Assembly (NCBI RefSeq): GCF_029028005.1
Contig: NZ_JAOTPO010000013.1
Location: 62,001 to 126,000, forward strand
Source: Alkalihalobacterium chitinilyticum
GTDB lineage: Bacteria > Bacillota > Bacilli > Bacillales > Bacillaceae_F
Length of the DNA stretch: 64,000 nucleotides
Direction of reading: 5' to 3'
The position numbers and the translations under genes were made by a program. The notes below the pieces were generated by a model. That model ran no database searches and was not told the origin of the DNA. It was given only the letters and a program-made list of their open reading frames with translations. Position 1 is the first letter of the stretch. Every line of letters begins with the position of its first letter. Positions 1 through 7,241 of this stretch are shown here, one piece after another.

Positions 1-678
1 ATAAATTTTCGGATCTTCTAGCGTACCAATTAAACCATATTCCACGGTCCACCAGTATAAGCGACCGATTTTCTCAGCTTCCGAAACTCCCGTGATAAGT
101 TTAGATTTTTCGTCTACTTGTTTTTTCGCTTCTGCAATTTCAGCTTCTGTTGCTTCACCTTTTTCAAGAAGGTTGGAGTAGTGACGAACCGCTTCAAACA
201 CGTCATGTTCTTCTTTTGTTGCAATTGCTTTTTTACCGATTTCTCCAAATAGCTTCACGTATTCGGAGTACTTTTCGTTACATAGAATTGGTGCATGCCC
301 AGCCGCTTCATGAATCATATCAGGAGCTGGTGTATATTGAATGTTTTCTAGTTTTCTAATTTCTGCGACGACAGGCAAGATGCCGTTCGCTTGGAATTCA
401 AAAAAGGCAACGCCAGGAATAAAACCATCTATTGTTGCTGCTCCCCATCCAAAAGGAGCTAAACATTGATTCATTTCACTAACATCCGGAATTCGCTCAG
501 TATAAATTCCTGAAGCTTTTAATCCTTCGGTATAAGCTTCATGCGCCAAGTCTTTTAATGTGTGATGATTTTGACGCATGACATATCGCCACACCGCATG
601 ATTAATCGCTGTATAGCTATCGTAGTTTTGTTCTATCGTATATTTCCTTAAATGTTTTGGTACTTTTCTCGTTGCCAT
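1..678 (-). CDS. phhA: Phenylalanine 4-monooxygenase (partial, 3' end outside window)
   Basis: Pterin-dependent aromatic amino acid hydroxylase that converts phenylalanine to tyrosine with O2 and tetrahydrobiopterin, using non-haem iron. Only the first 226 residues are in the window; the gene runs off the left edge in frame. The iron-binding facial triad is visible: H123 and H128 in DMIHEAAGHAP and E213 in YWWTVEYGL. Bacillus homologues are usually longer than the roughly 280-residue proteobacterial enzymes, so a C-terminal extension is expected beyond the edge. The pterin-recycling dehydratase gene lies 87 bp upstream on the same strand. It feeds tyrosine to the homogentisate genes that follow. 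Identification is secure; substrate choice between Phe and Trp rests on context. Confidence 0.93.
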   Translation of the reverse strand, partial: MATRKVPKHLRKYTIEQNYDSYTAINHAVWRYVMRQNHHTLKDLAHEAYTEGLKASGIYTERIPDVSEMNQCLAPFGWGAATIDGFIPGVAFFEFQANGILPVVAEIRKLENIQYTPAPDMIHEAAGHAPILCNEKYSEYVKLFGEIGKKAIATKEEHDVFEAVRHYSNLLEKGEATEAEIAEAKKQVDEKSKLITGVSEAEKIGRLYWWTVEYGLIGTLEDPKIY

Positions 679-728
679 TTTTTCACACCCTTCTGAAACA
701 TACCCTAGCGCTTTTTAGCGTTAAAGCG

Positions 729-744
729 TTATACTATTATAACA
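729..744 (-). promoter_or_regulatory. Candidate extended -10 promoter of phhA
   Basis: Reading the minus strand, TGTTATAAT (744 down to 736) is an extended -10 element about 55 bp upstream of the phhA start. No good -35 at 17 bp is seen. Between it and the gene is a short AACGCT direct and inverted repeat (about 693-730) that could be an operator. The gene may also be reached from the phhB transcript. Confidence 0.4.
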
Positions 745-765
745 TATCGGTTTAATATCAATATG

Positions 766-1065
766 TCAAACATTTTTAATTGTTTCATAGATGGCGTCAT
801 ATTGTTCTGCTAGTTTTGTGTCTAACGGCGTTATCCCATTTTCTTTCCATGAAGATAACCGGACTCGAACTAATTTGTAATCAATCGCAATGAACGGATG
901 ATGGTTGATTTCTTCTGATGCTTTCGCGATTTCTTGGACGAAGTCGACTCCATTGAGGTACTCTTTAAATCGATATTTCTTTTCGATCCATTTCTCATCG
1001 ACTAACTGCCACCCTTGATGGCTTTCTAAAAATTGCTGCAATTCTTGTTCTGTTAATTTTTCCAC
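766..1065 (-). CDS. phhB: Pterin-4a-carbinolamine dehydratase
   Basis: Small (99 aa) enzyme that dehydrates 4a-hydroxytetrahydrobiopterin, the by-product of the hydroxylase, so the pterin cofactor can be recycled. The family signature is clear: NHHPFIAIDYKLVRVRL, containing the paired catalytic histidines, followed by GITPLDTKLA. Length is normal for the family. The start codon is GTG, preceded by GGGGG at good spacing. It sits directly upstream of the hydroxylase gene on the same strand, the usual phhB/phhA partnership. No separate terminator is seen between them, so co-transcription is possible. Confidence 0.93.
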   Translation of the reverse strand: MEKLTEQELQQFLESHQGWQLVDEKWIEKKYRFKEYLNGVDFVQEIAKASEEINHHPFIAIDYKLVRVRLSSWKENGITPLDTKLAEQYDAIYETIKNV

Positions 1066-1202
1066 AGTGATCCCCCTAATTTTTGTAAAATAATTTCTTT
1101 ATATTTTCTTATTTTAGATGTTATTTTGCCAAAATGCCACGATGAGGTGTTCGGTGATACTATGTGTTAGGTCAATTGCTGTTGGTTTACCATTTACGTG
1201 GG

Positions 1203-1390
1203 TTTGTTGCGAGTTGATTTTTTTGAGTTACGCCGATATAGCGAGTTGCGCCGATAAATTGAAAGTTACGCCGATATAGCGAGTTGCGCCGATAAATTGA
1301 AAGTTACGCCGATATATCGTAAGTTGCGCCGATATATCGTTATTTACGTCGATATATCTAGTTTTTCCAGTATAGTGGAAGTTGATCGGA
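1203..1390. repeat. Repeat family A: about 20-bp tandem units, gene-free spacer
   Basis: The 404-bp gap between phhB and hmgA is mostly a tandem array of about eight degenerate units of roughly 18-21 bp, of the form AAGTTACGCCGATATATCGT. Units alternate between GTTACGCCGATATAGC and GTTGCGCCGATAAATTG, so the array looks duplicated as pairs. Units at the right end are more decayed (GTCGATATATCTA, then TTTTTCCAGTATAG). The same motif recurs in the opposite orientation near 55.70 kb. No CDS, tRNA or terminator is seen in this gap. Confidence 0.85.
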
Positions 1391-1469
1391 TATTCATCAT
1401 GTGCCTTCTACTAATTAGGAGGTAGACGCTCTAGAAGCTTCTAATCAGTCTAACTCAACCTCATTCCCC

Positions 1470-2621
1470 TTACTTCCAGCTATATTTGTACTCGACATCT
1501 TCGTAATTATGGGCTTGTTTGACGACGCGTAGTGGTCTGAACGTGTCAATCATCACGGCAAGTTCGAGTGTTTCCTTCTTCCCAATACTTGCTTCAATTT
1601 TTCCTGGATGGGGCCCGTGCGGTATGCCTGATGGGTGCAAGGTCATTGAGCCCTCACTGATGCCTTTGCGGCTCATGAAATTTCCTTTGACATAATAAAG
1701 AACCTCATCGCTGTTTACGTTGCTGTGAAAGTATGGTGCTGGAATGGCTTCTGGATGATAGTCATACATGCGGGGAACAAACGAACAAATGACGAAATTG
1801 TTTCCTTCAAACGTTTGGTGGATCGGCGGTGGCATATGAATGCGCCCTGTAATCGGTTCGAAATCATCAACATTAAAAATATACGGGAACAAGTAGCCGT
1901 CCCAACCAACTACATCTAACGGATGGTGGTTAAACGTATGAGCATGCATAAAACCTCTTGACTTCGTTCTCACTTCGTATTCATTCTGGTCATCATAGGT
2001 TTCTAATTTTTCTGGACCGTGTAAATCCCGCTCACAAAACGGACTATGTTCTAGTAGTTGTCCATGCGCATTACGATAGCGCTTTGGCGTAGAAATCCAA
2101 CTATTCGTTTCGATAACTAAAAATTTGGCATCCCCTTCGTCTGGTACGACACGGTAAATTGTCCCGATCGGAATAACAATATAATCCCCAGGTTTATACG
2201 ATAACGTTCCAAACATCGTCTCGACTTTCCCGGTACCGTAATGAACGAACAGTACTTCATCTCCGTCCCCATTTCGGTAAAAAAAGTCCATCGGCTCAGT
2301 TGGATTGACGACACCTATGAGGACATCTTCGTTGCCTAACAAATAGTGTCTACCCATAACGGCGTCCGTCTTTTCCGTATATTGATGCGAGTAAAAATGG
2401 CGGTGAGCCAAATCAGCTTGCCCCTCATAATGAACGCTGCAATCTTTTAAAAGCTCGGATTTTACGATACTTGTCGGCGGATAATGATGATATAAAATTG
2501 ATTGAATACCCGAAAAGCCCTTCGTCCCCATCACTTGCTCCCGGTATAACGTTCCATCCTCCTTTTTAAACATCGTGTGGCGCTTGCGAGGAATTTCTCC
2601 CATTTGCTTATAAAATGGCAC
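1470..2621 (-). CDS. hmgA: Homogentisate 1,2-dioxygenase
   Basis: Opens the aromatic ring of homogentisate to give 4-maleylacetoacetate, using non-haem Fe(II) and O2 in a cupin fold. At 383 aa it is the shorter Bacillus-type enzyme rather than the about 430-aa proteobacterial or animal form. The C-terminal metal site is visible: AIPAPYFHSNVNSDEVLYY supplies His and Glu, and GIPHGPHPG supplies the last His. It is the last gene of a three-gene minus-strand unit after fahA (40-bp gap) and the unknown gene at 3946-4926. Its product feeds fahA, with or without an isomerase step. No terminator was found downstream; transcription would run into repeat family A. Confidence 0.95.
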   Translation of the reverse strand: MPFYKQMGEIPRKRHTMFKKEDGTLYREQVMGTKGFSGIQSILYHHYPPTSIVKSELLKDCSVHYEGQADLAHRHFYSHQYTEKTDAVMGRHYLLGNEDVLIGVVNPTEPMDFFYRNGDGDEVLFVHYGTGKVETMFGTLSYKPGDYIVIPIGTIYRVVPDEGDAKFLVIETNSWISTPKRYRNAHGQLLEHSPFCERDLHGPEKLETYDDQNEYEVRTKSRGFMHAHTFNHHPLDVVGWDGYLFPYIFNVDDFEPITGRIHMPPPIHQTFEGNNFVICSFVPRMYDYHPEAIPAPYFHSNVNSDEVLYYVKGNFMSRKGISEGSMTLHPSGIPHGPHPGKIEASIGKKETLELAVMIDTFRPLRVVKQAHNYEDVEYKYSWK

Positions 2622-2661
2622 GTTAAACCCTCCTTCTATGACTAGTTTTACTACTATTTTA

Positions 2662-3924
2662 TTAGTCTACGACTGGAAGAATTCGCCCGGTCACTTCTCC
2701 AAATCCAATTCGATACCCGTCTCCCTGACACCAGCCGGTCATCGTAATTTCATCTTCGTCTTTTAACCACACTCGCTGCTCTCCATTATCTAGCTCAATT
2801 GGCTCTGAGCCGCGCCACGTTAACTCTAGTAAACAACCCCGCTCATGTTTATTCTCACCACTAATCGTACCTGAAGCGAGTAAATCACCTGGTCGTAGAT
2901 TACAACCCGCTACCGTATGATGGGCAATTTGTTGAGCCATGCTCCAATAGAGATAACTAAAATTTGTGGTAATTATTTTTTGCGAACGGTCCATTTCTTT
3001 TCCTTTTAGATAAACTTCAAGGTGTATATCAAACGTACTTGGCCCCTCTTTTTGCAAGTACGCTAAAGGAGCTGGATCTTGTTTAGGACCTTCCGTACGA
3101 AATGGTTCAAGCGCCTCAAGCGGGACAACCCACGGTGAAATTGAGGTCGCGAAACTTTTTGACAGAAACGGTCCGAGCGGCTGATACTCCCATGCTTGAA
3201 TATCACGGGCACTCCAATCATTGACTAACACGAGTCCGAATATTTGTTCTTCAGCAGAAGCAGCAGAAATCGGTTTGCCTCGTTCATTTCCAGGGCCGAT
3301 AAACCAGCCCATTTCAAGTTCGATATCTAGCTGCTGACTTGAACCAAAAAGTGGTTTGTCCGCATCTTTCGGTTTCATTTGTCCTTTTGGTCGGTAGATA
3401 TCCGTACCACTTATCACAACCGAGCTAGACCGTCCATGATAGCCCACAGGTAAGTGTGTCCAGTTCGGCATTAATGCATTTTCTTTTCCCCTAAACATTG
3501 TCCCGACATTCATCGCGTGTTCCTTTGAAGCATAAAAGTCGGTATAGTCACCGATTTGTGCCGGTAATAGAAGTTCCACTTCACTTTGCTTGCGTATAGC
3601 AGCTGTCCGAAGCTCTGTTTGGTCTCGCAAAGTCGTTTCATCTTCTCTTAATAAATGTTGCAGTTTCGCACGTACATTTTTCCAGACGTCTTTACCTAAT
3701 GCCATGAATTCATTAAGTGAAGGTTTGGCAAAAATCGTTTCGTCAGGTAAACCAGTATCTTTTAAAAGCCCTGCACCTTCGACTACTGAAAGGTCAAGGA
3801 CATATTCACCGATAGCGACACCTACGCGGGGCTTTCCGCCTTCTAAAGGCCGAAATATACCATAAGGTAAGTTCTGTATTGGAAAATGAGAGTCCGGTTC
3901 AACGGGAATAAAAGATTTCAACAT
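2662..3924 (-). CDS. fahA: Fumarylacetoacetase
   Basis: Hydrolyses fumarylacetoacetate to fumarate and acetoacetate, the last step of Phe/Tyr breakdown. The 420-aa length matches full FAH enzymes, with an N-terminal SH3-like part and a C-terminal metal-binding catalytic domain. Typical motifs are present: FYASKEHAMNVGTMFRG, LPVGYHGRSSSVV, a Ca/Mg-binding ELEMGWFIG with VNDWSARDIQ, and NLRPGDLLASGTISG. A strong AGGAGG lies upstream of the ATG. It starts 21 bp after the unknown gene and is followed 40 bp later by hmgA, so the three are almost certainly one operon. Confidence 0.95.
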   Translation of the reverse strand: MLKSFIPVEPDSHFPIQNLPYGIFRPLEGGKPRVGVAIGEYVLDLSVVEGAGLLKDTGLPDETIFAKPSLNEFMALGKDVWKNVRAKLQHLLREDETTLRDQTELRTAAIRKQSEVELLLPAQIGDYTDFYASKEHAMNVGTMFRGKENALMPNWTHLPVGYHGRSSSVVISGTDIYRPKGQMKPKDADKPLFGSSQQLDIELEMGWFIGPGNERGKPISAASAEEQIFGLVLVNDWSARDIQAWEYQPLGPFLSKSFATSISPWVVPLEALEPFRTEGPKQDPAPLAYLQKEGPSTFDIHLEVYLKGKEMDRSQKIITTNFSYLYWSMAQQIAHHTVAGCNLRPGDLLASGTISGENKHERGCLLELTWRGSEPIELDNGEQRVWLKDEDEITMTGWCQGDGYRIGFGEVTGRILPVVD

Positions 3925-3945
3925 CTATAAAAGCCCCTCCTATAC

Positions 3946-4926
3946 TTAGAGAATATTGAATGTTTTCAGATCGTCTCGCGGTTCATCAAAACTGCAGCTT
4001 CCGTACGAACATAATGCATACTGCCTGAGGTAATTTACGTCTGGGACTTGAACAAGATACTCCTGCCACCTTGCCCCTTCCTCTGTAAACGTAAAATGAG
4101 ATGCGTCTTCATCTGCAATTACCTCAGCAAGGGCATCCACGCTCCATGCATTCGTTCGTGCCAGCATCCCAGCTGTAAAAATATTTAGGAACCCGTGCAT
4201 GTAGGTGTTCACTTCATCTCGGTACATACGGATTGGATGATGAAGGCCAGCGGTGAATTTTTGCGGAATATCCCGCTCAGCACATGCGTGCATTACGGTC
4301 GCTACTTGATGTGGCGTTGGGAATGCATTAGCAGTGACACCGCCGGTCCGTAGTTTCAAGCCTATTCGTAAACCGCCTTTGTTATTGTGGATCGCGATTT
4401 CATTTAACGTGAGGATCATCTTTTGGGGCCACTGTTCATCATTTAGCGGTACTGTCACTTCACAAAACAGTTGTAGCTGATGATTTTCTATTAAGCTAGA
4501 TATTTTGTCGAGCAACTGACGATTAGGTATAACAGGGGGAAGCGGCAGCTCTAACACTTGGACTTGCGCAACCTCCCAGTGCTTGTCATGAAAAGAGTGA
4601 ATACTTTTCAGCTCAGAAGCAAGCTGTTTGAGGCATTGTTCGCTGTTAACGGTTTTTTGGCCAATGGCTGAAACAGGTAAAGGATTATTCTTTGAAAATA
4701 GAGACAGGTAAGGGTCAAGCTCATCTAACCTACCAGCAGGAATGATAAAGTGACCTAGCATCCACGCATCCTTATCTTTTTGGTACGCTGCATAATTTTG
4801 AATGGACTGCTCTAATGGTAGTTTTGCTGGAGGGAATAAGCCTGCGTAATCAATCAGGTTTGAAAAGAATTGTAGAGTACTAGAATTATGCTTTTGCGTG
4901 TCACTTGGGTTATTCTCTTCTACCAT
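3946..4926 (-). CDS. Conserved protein of unknown function, first gene of the hmg operon
   Basis: 326-aa soluble protein, no signal peptide or membrane segment. I recognise the pattern as a conserved uncharacterised bacterial family: N-terminal SNLIDYAGLFPPAKLPLEQS, a middle GLRIGLKLRTGGVTANAFPT, then TAGLHHPIR, YMHGFLNIFTAG, and the C-terminal signature CSYGSCSFDEPRDDL. The alternating strand/helix pattern with conserved KLRTGG and GLHHP suggests a TIM-barrel-like fold, which is inference. It has an AAGGAGGGAGG ribosome-binding site and leads the fahA-hmgA operon. Maleylacetoacetate isomerase, the step between hmgA and fahA, is missing from this window, so this protein may act there or in handling a pathway intermediate. 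Function is not known. Confidence 0.85.
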   Translation of the reverse strand: MVEENNPSDTQKHNSSTLQFFSNLIDYAGLFPPAKLPLEQSIQNYAAYQKDKDAWMLGHFIIPAGRLDELDPYLSLFSKNNPLPVSAIGQKTVNSEQCLKQLASELKSIHSFHDKHWEVAQVQVLELPLPPVIPNRQLLDKISSLIENHQLQLFCEVTVPLNDEQWPQKMILTLNEIAIHNNKGGLRIGLKLRTGGVTANAFPTPHQVATVMHACAERDIPQKFTAGLHHPIRMYRDEVNTYMHGFLNIFTAGMLARTNAWSVDALAEVIADEDASHFTFTEEGARWQEYLVQVPDVNYLRQYALCSYGSCSFDEPRDDLKTFNIL

Positions 4927-4961
4927 TTGTCCTCCCTCCTTTAGTTTGTTTAATCAATCTT

Positions 4962-4997
4962 GGAGTAACGGAAGAAAAACGTCATTCCAGTTACTCC
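4962..4997. promoter_or_regulatory. Inverted repeat in the leader of the hmg operon
   Basis: GGAGTAAC (4962-4969) and GTTACTCC (4990-4997) are perfect complements, extended inward by GGAA/TTCC. It lies about 36-71 bp upstream of the first operon ATG. There is no T-run on either side, so it is not an intrinsic terminator; an operator or RNA hairpin is more likely. The binding protein is unknown. Confidence 0.45.
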
Positions 4998-5102
4998 TTA
5001 GTTTGAAGAGTCAATACTCTCGTGTATTAAGGTTTTTCGCTTTCGTTATTGGATTACTCCTGAGCTTTTTCTTAAGGTTACACCGGATCCCCTCATTGGA
5101 TA

Positions 5103-5660
5103 ACGGCATCCCCTAAATTTTTCCTCTAGTGCGAACGAACCGGTCCTATACGTAAGCGGTATCGCCTAAATTTCCCTCAAGCGCTTACGAACCGGCCCTA
5201 TTCGCAAGTGGTATCGCCTAAATTTTTCCTCTAGTGCGAACGAACCGGCCCTATTCGTAAACGTGATCGCCTAAAATTTCCCTCAAGCGCGAACGAACCG
5301 GTCCTATTCGTAAGTGGCATCGCCTAAATTTTTCCTCTAGCGCTTACGAACCGGCCCTATTCGTAAGGGGTATCGCCTAAATTTTCCCTCAAGCGCTTAC
5401 GAACCGGTCCTATTCGTAAGTGGTATCGCCTAAAATTTTCCTCTAGTGCAAACGAACCGGCCCTATTCGTAAGCGTGATCGCCTAAAATTTCCCTCAAGC
5501 GCTTACGAACCGGTCCTATTCGTAAGTGATATCGCCTAAATTTTTCCTCTAGTGCGAACGAACCGGTCCTATTCGTAAGTGATATCGCCTAAATTTTTCC
5601 TCAAGCGTGAACGAACCGGCCACATTCGCAAGGGGTATCGCCTAAATTTCCCCTCTAGCG
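5103..5660. repeat. Repeat family B: about ten 53-bp tandem units with internal hairpin
   Basis: The 860-bp gap between hppD and the hmg operon carries about ten tandem units of 52-53 bp. A unit reads roughly ATCGCCTAAATTTTCCCTC, then AAGCGCTTACGAACCGG, then YCCTATTCGTAAGTGGT. CTTACGAA and TTCGTAAG flank a 9-nt CCGGYCCTA loop, so many units can fold into an 8-bp hairpin. Two sub-types alternate (CCCTCAAGCGCTTACG and CCTCTAGTGCGAACG), which points to amplification of dimers. Any read-through from hppD would traverse it. No CDS is supported within; 5661-5786 shows nothing recognisable. Confidence 0.9.
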
Positions 5661-5786
5661 CTACTCAATCACCGTCTTTGGTTACCAGGTACATCACTTT
5701 ATACCACTGGTTTCAATCTAATCCGTATTATAGTTACCTCTACCTCCTCTTACGACCCCTTCTTTATATCTATTCGCTACCAATCC

Positions 5787-6908
5787 TTAAATATTTCCAC
5801 GTCGTTCTTGTTCACGTTCAATGGATTCGAATAGGGCTTTGAAGTTTCCTTCGCCGAAGCCTCTTGCTCCTTTTCTCTGAATGATTTCGATGAATAGTGT
5901 TGGTCTATCAACTATCGGTTTTGTGAAGATTTGCAGCAGGTAGCCTTCATCATCACGATCTACTAAAATACTAAGCTCTTGCAGTTTTTTTAAATCTTCA
6001 TCAATGTCACCGACACGCGCACTCAGGTCTTCGTAGTAAGCAGCGGGTGTATCAAGGAATTCAATTCCGTTTTCCCGTAAGACCTTAACCGTTGAGATAA
6101 TGTCATTCGTCAGTAGTGCAAGATGTTGCACACCTGGTCCATTGTAAAAATCTAAGTATTCTTGGATTTGCGACTTTCGTTTACCTTCTGCGGGTTCGTT
6201 AATTGGAAATTTAATTCGACCTGTTCCATTTGTCATTACCTTCGACATGAGAGCTGAGTAGTCTGTAGAGATATCATCATCATCAAAATGCTTTAAAACT
6301 TGGAAGCCAAACACTTTTTCATAATATGATGTCCACTCTTCCATACTTTCTACATTCCCGACTACGTGATCAATGCCGACAAGTCCTGCAGATGCGGAAT
6401 GATTACTTCCCTCGTAGGTTTGATATCCCGGTAAGAAACAGCCGTTATAATCCACAATTTCAATTAACGTATGAATGGCGTCCCCGTACGTACCAATGAT
6501 CGCTTTTTTTACTGTCCCGTTTTCATCACTTTCTGTCCAAGGCTCCCGAACGGGTAGGCCCCCACGTTTAACCGCACCCTCATAGGCTTGGTCGACACTC
6601 GACACTTTTAAAGCAATATCTTTCGCTCCGTCCCCGTGTAATTTTACAAATGACGCCACTTCGGTATCATCTTTCAGTGAGCCGGTCACAACTAACTGGA
6701 TCGTTTCTTGCTGAAGAACATATGAGACGAGATCGCGGCTGCCCGTTTCTAGACCTCGATAAGATGTAATTTCAAATCCAAAGGCATTACAGAAAAAATA
6801 AGCCGCCTGCTTTGCATTTCCTACGTAAAGTTCCAAGTGATGAATACTTTCTACTGGAAACACTTCATTCTCTGTCTGTTGGTTCACTTCAAATGCATTT
6901 TTAGCCAT
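5787..6908 (-). CDS. hppD: 4-hydroxyphenylpyruvate dioxygenase
   Basis: Converts 4-hydroxyphenylpyruvate (from tyrosine transamination) to homogentisate, the substrate of hmgA. Two vicinal-oxygen-chelate domains are visible: the N-terminal one starting at VESIHHLELYVG, and the catalytic one from GIDHVVGNV. Fe(II) ligands are the His in GIDHVV, the His in GPGVQHLALLT and the Glu in TLFIEIIQRKG. The C-terminal gating helix motif ARGFGEGNFKALFESIE is intact. Start chosen at the ATG at 6908, 8-9 nt after AGGAGGG; a TTG six bases upstream is too close to that site. It has its own promoter with an overlapping cre site and reads towards the hmg operon across repeat family B. Confidence 0.96.
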   Translation of the reverse strand: MAKNAFEVNQQTENEVFPVESIHHLELYVGNAKQAAYFFCNAFGFEITSYRGLETGSRDLVSYVLQQETIQLVVTGSLKDDTEVASFVKLHGDGAKDIALKVSSVDQAYEGAVKRGGLPVREPWTESDENGTVKKAIIGTYGDAIHTLIEIVDYNGCFLPGYQTYEGSNHSASAGLVGIDHVVGNVESMEEWTSYYEKVFGFQVLKHFDDDDISTDYSALMSKVMTNGTGRIKFPINEPAEGKRKSQIQEYLDFYNGPGVQHLALLTNDIISTVKVLRENGIEFLDTPAAYYEDLSARVGDIDEDLKKLQELSILVDRDDEGYLLQIFTKPIVDRPTLFIEIIQRKGARGFGEGNFKALFESIEREQERRGNI

Positions 6909-6964
6909 AGACAAAACCCTCCTATCAATTACTGAAAATTCAAAATTAAGCGATGTTAATTTGA

Positions 6965-7003
6965 ATGATAGTAAAATAAAAACACTTTTGCAAGCGCTTA
7001 CAT
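6965..7003 (-). promoter_or_regulatory. hppD promoter overlapped by a CcpA cre site
   Basis: On the minus strand TTGCAA (6993-6988), a 17-bp spacer and TATCAT (6970-6965) form a sigma-A promoter about 57 bp upstream of the start codon. Bases 6989-7003 read ATGTAAGCGCTTGCA, a full match to the cre consensus WTGNAANCGNWNNCW, and cover the -35 element. CcpA binding there would repress hppD when preferred carbon sources are present. The remaining sequence up to 7187 shows no gene. Confidence 0.7.
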
Positions 7004-7187
7004 TACCGCTTAAATTCTTTACATGGTTAAAGATTCCTGCTTCGTTTTTCAGTAGAAACCCTATGTTAACGTTGTTTTTTTAAAACTATACAGTATGGGA
7101 ATTAAATGTTTTATATAAAAATTTTTTAATTACCTTTCTTAAAACCAATGCAATACTAAATTTATAAAACCGCCTCCACATAAAAAA

Positions 7188-7236
7188 GAGCAACTACTAG
7201 AGATAAAAATTCATACATCTCTTAATAGCTGCCCCA
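7188..7236 (-). terminator. Intrinsic terminator after the PCYCGC lipoprotein gene
   Basis: On the minus strand GCAGCTATTAAGAGAT pairs with ATCTCTAGTAGTTGC, followed by a run of six T. It starts a few bases after the stop codon at 7242. Confidence 0.75.
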
Positions 7237-7241
7237 TTAGT

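Noticed and set aside
1100-1140. Possible sigma-54 promoter upstream of phhB (GTGGCATTTTGGCAAAA)
   Set aside because: The GG and GC doublets are only seven bases apart instead of ten.
5103-5660. CRISPR-like array of regularly spaced repeats
   Set aside because: Units are contiguous and degenerate along their whole length, with no unique spacers and no cas genes. It is a minisatellite.
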